Below, piece after piece: positions 62,248-64,000 of a stretch of DNA of 64,000 nucleotides (position 1 is the first letter of the stretch; the number at the start of each line of letters is the position of its first letter). The notes below the pieces were generated by a model, which saw nothing but the letters and a program-made list of their open reading frames with translations, was not told where the DNA came from and searched no databases. The position numbers were made by a program, and so were the translations under genes. Origin of the DNA: Tindallia californiensis (GTDB lineage Bacteria; Bacillota; Clostridia; Peptostreptococcales; Tindalliaceae). The stretch is taken from contig NZ_FNPV01000002.1 in the NCBI RefSeq assembly GCF_900107405.1, forward strand, positions 1 to 64,000. Reading direction: 5' to 3'.

Positions 62248-62978
62248 TGGTCTTCACCATCCTTAGCTGTAACATAGTGTAGTGTAAAATCCCCTTGAAA
62301 CTTTGGTATTCGTATTCTTTCACTTACGTGTGATTCAACCTGTATCCCAAAAACTTCTTTTATTTCTCTGGAATATGTTCCCGGCGCTTTAATGGCTGCA
62401 TTTAATGTATCTGGGTTTCCTATCGCTTTAATGACAAAGGGTTGTGCGTAAGTCATTTGATTGATGGTGATCGTCGGACCAGTGCATTGAATTTCAGAAG
62501 TATTCAGGTATCGCTGGCCGTTAATGGAAAGAGCTTCTGCTCCAGCTATTTTAAGATCATTAACAATTCTCAGCACATCTTCATCATGAACAATCACATT
62601 GTTAGGATTTTCTCCTTTGTATAATTCTCTTTCACTATCCATCAGCACTACAATTACTCCTGGTCCTTCCAAATCATAATGGCCACTTCTCATTCTCATA
62701 TGTTCAATATCTTGTATAAGTATTTCATCTATACTACCCTCAGAAGCTATTGCGAATTGATACTCTCTTAGCCGTTTCTCTTGCTGATCTATTAATTCTT
62801 TGAGATGATCAATTTCTTCTGTTTCCTGCCTGATTGCTGCATTAAGATCACTGATTGTTTTAACACTGATAAAGCGATAATCATCATCTAGGTTTTTTAC
62901 TTGAATCGCTAGTATTAAACCAATTAATATACTGATGACGAGTAACATACTTTTTCCAAAAAAACTTTGCATCATCAT
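62244..62978 (-). CDS. DUF881 family protein (second copy)
   Basis: 244 residues. One N-terminal membrane helix (about 10-28), coiled coil (about 35-75), then DUF881 domain (DLEGPGVIVVLMDS, GAEALSINGQRY, PFVIKAIGNPDTLNAA). Extracytoplasmic, division-associated in Firmicutes; molecular role unknown. Related to the next gene at about the family level: a tandem pair with sbp. GGTAGGAGCG precedes the ATG cluster. Confidence 0.93.
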   Translation of the reverse strand: MMMQSFFGKSMLLVISILIGLILAIQVKNLDDDYRFISVKTISDLNAAIRQETEEIDHLKELIDQQEKRLREYQFAIASEGSIDEILIQDIEHMRMRSGHYDLEGPGVIVVLMDSERELYKGENPNNVIVHDEDVLRIVNDLKIAGAEALSINGQRYLNTSEIQCTGPTITINQMTYAQPFVIKAIGNPDTLNAAIKAPGTYSREIKEVFGIQVESHVSERIRIPKFQGDFTLHYVTAKDGEDQ

Positions 62979-62994
62979 CGCTCCTACCAGGTTG

Positions 62995-63726
62995 TTATTC
63001 TACCATTTCCAAAGGCCTTGCATATTCAAACTCATAGACTCTATTATATCTTGGCATCGTCATGTCCTGTTTTTTTTCTACACTCACCTGTAAATTATCA
63101 TAATTCCTCATGTCCCACACAATACCATATCTCATGTTTAAAGCCGCTTCAAGCGTCTCTGGATTGCCTATGGCTTTAATCGTATATGGCGCCGATGTCG
63201 CCACATCATTTATATATAGTGCATTGTTGGAGTAATATACTTCTGTTGTTGCGACATATCGCTGTTCATTAATCGATATTGCTTCGGCTCCTGCCGCATT
63301 CAATGTATTGATTAAAGCAAGTATAATTTCATAGTTGTACATAATAAAACTTTCAGATTCTGTCTGATTAAAGGCTGATGGAGGATCACTTACTTCAATC
63401 ATCACACCAGGACCTTTTCCTTCTATATAGCCTGCTAAAAGTTGATATCGCAAAAGATCATTTTTAAGGTTTTTAATCATCAGGTTTTCATCAGCCTCAG
63501 AAATTTCATAATCTCTCAAGCGATTTTCAAGATCAGTAAGTTCTTCTGTTAACTGCTCTTTTTCTGTCCTAAGATTTCTTAGCTCTGCCGCCATCTTTTG
63601 TGCTTGTTGTGTTGAAAGAAAACCACCTCCAGCAACTTCTCGTACAGACTTAATCTGCATAGAAACAATCAAGCCCAATAATGCACAAATAATACCAATG
63701 GCTATTTTTCCTTTTAATTCTTTCAT
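62995..63726 (-). CDS. DUF881 family protein (first copy)
   Basis: 243 residues, same architecture as the following copy: membrane helix (about 8-25), coiled coil (about 42-75), DUF881 domain (IEGKGPGVMIEVSD, GAEAISINEQRYV, PYTIKAIGNPETLEAAL). ATG overlaps the ftsQ stop (ATGA), so it is coupled to ftsQ. Confidence 0.93.
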   Translation of the reverse strand: MKELKGKIAIGIICALLGLIVSMQIKSVREVAGGGFLSTQQAQKMAAELRNLRTEKEQLTEELTDLENRLRDYEISEADENLMIKNLKNDLLRYQLLAGYIEGKGPGVMIEVSDPPSAFNQTESESFIMYNYEIILALINTLNAAGAEAISINEQRYVATTEVYYSNNALYINDVATSAPYTIKAIGNPETLEAALNMRYGIVWDMRNYDNLQVSVEKKQDMTMPRYNRVYEFEYARPLEMVE

Positions 63727-64000
63727 TCCTCTTCCTCCTGACGTACTCTTGGGCGCACCGTAATATGATCTTGATACCGCATGTCTAAAATCACATCATT
63801 CATACCACGAGTATGAAGCGTTATAAGCGCTTCCTTTAACGCCAGCACTGAGTAAGCCGGCTGATCAATTTTTCCCATGAGAACTTCTATTCCATTGAAG
63901 GTTATTAACCTCACTTCTTGAGCTTCTGTTATATGAATTTCAGAAATATGATCCATCATTTCAGCTTCTTGCGCTGCAACTAGAACCTCATAAGCAGCAT
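63723..64000 (-). CDS. ftsQ: cell division protein FtsQ/DivIB, C-terminal part (runs off the window)
   Basis: Only the last 91 or so residues are present; the frame stays open to the window edge (AAYEVLVAAQEAEMMDHI), so the ATG at 63959 is internal. The extracytoplasmic beta-domain pattern EIHITEAQEVRLITFNGIEVLMG and GMNDVILDMRYQDHITVRP resembles the FtsQ/DivIB C-terminus. Position before DUF881-sbp-ftsZ supports this. Confidence 0.78.
   Translation of the reverse strand, partial: AAYEVLVAAQEAEMMDHISEIHITEAQEVRLITFNGIEVLMGKIDQPAYSVLALKEALITLHTRGMNDVILDMRYQDHITVRPRVRQEEEE

Overview
The window looks like chromosomal DNA from a low-GC, anaerobic, probably spore-forming member of the Clostridia. 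Evidence: a strict-anaerobe enzyme set (2-oxoacid:ferredoxin oxidoreductase, flavodiiron protein, several radical-SAM proteins, phosphate butyryltransferase-type enzyme), GerMN lipoproteins, Firmicutes cell-division genes (sepF, divIVA, DUF881, sbp) and a CtsR-type heat-shock operator. I cannot name the genus from the sequence alone.

Layout. 1-378: the 5' end of a 16S rRNA gene on the minus strand with its leader and three tandem promoters. 427-4414: phosphate butyryltransferase, a TPR protein and a B12-binding radical-SAM protein (minus). 4449-5397: a zinc-dependent phospholipase C-like gene and a small unknown gene (plus). 5420-10523: mutS2, a decayed DUF523 gene, a GerMN lipoprotein and argS (minus). 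10776-18011: an unusual three-gene plus-strand operon: a 1632-residue protein combining an HD hydrolase, helical repeats, a NadD/CoaD-like nucleotidyltransferase, a possible acetyltransferase-like part and a phosphoribosyltransferase-like part; then a lactate/malate dehydrogenase-like protein; then a flavodoxin-fold reductase. 17959-24919: M16C peptidase, mtaD, recJ, sirtuin (minus). 25043-26963: a MotA/MotB-like pair resembling ZorAB. 26966-33666: DUF368, AmmeMemoRadiSam proteins, clpB and a DnaJ-like gene under a CtsR site (minus). 33796-35792: DHOD-like, FliL-like and ferritin-like genes (plus). 35902-44366: NAD(P)HX repair, Na/Ca exchanger, FMN-binding protein, KorAB, GerMN lipoprotein, MFS (minus). 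44393-47418: a frameshifted polysaccharide deacetylase, nitroreductase (minus) and flavodiiron protein. 47478-53094: a division and RNA-quality cluster (HlyD-like, yggS, sepF, yggT, ylmH, divIVA, lspA, rluD; minus). 53100-55582: a peroxiredoxin with an in-frame TGA at the catalytic position, acylphosphatase, and an OFA-type MFS. 55595-64000: tRNA-Pro, gpsA, plsY, der, DUF512, nrdR, ftsZ, sbp, two DUF881 genes and the end of ftsQ (minus).

The points most worth attention are: (1) the peroxiredoxin at 53156-53629, which reads as a selenoprotein (TGA exactly at the peroxidatic cysteine, with a hairpin just downstream) and which ordinary gene calling would truncate; (2) the 10776-18011 operon, which puts nucleotide-cofactor-type activities on one chain next to two redox enzymes; (3) the deacetylase at 44471-45459, whose membrane/coiled-coil part and catalytic domain are joined only by a -1 shift at an A9-G run; (4) a ZorAB-like stator pair without the nuclease/helicase partners. 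Several starts were moved downstream because the longer reading frame begins inside or upstream of the Shine-Dalgarno sequence.
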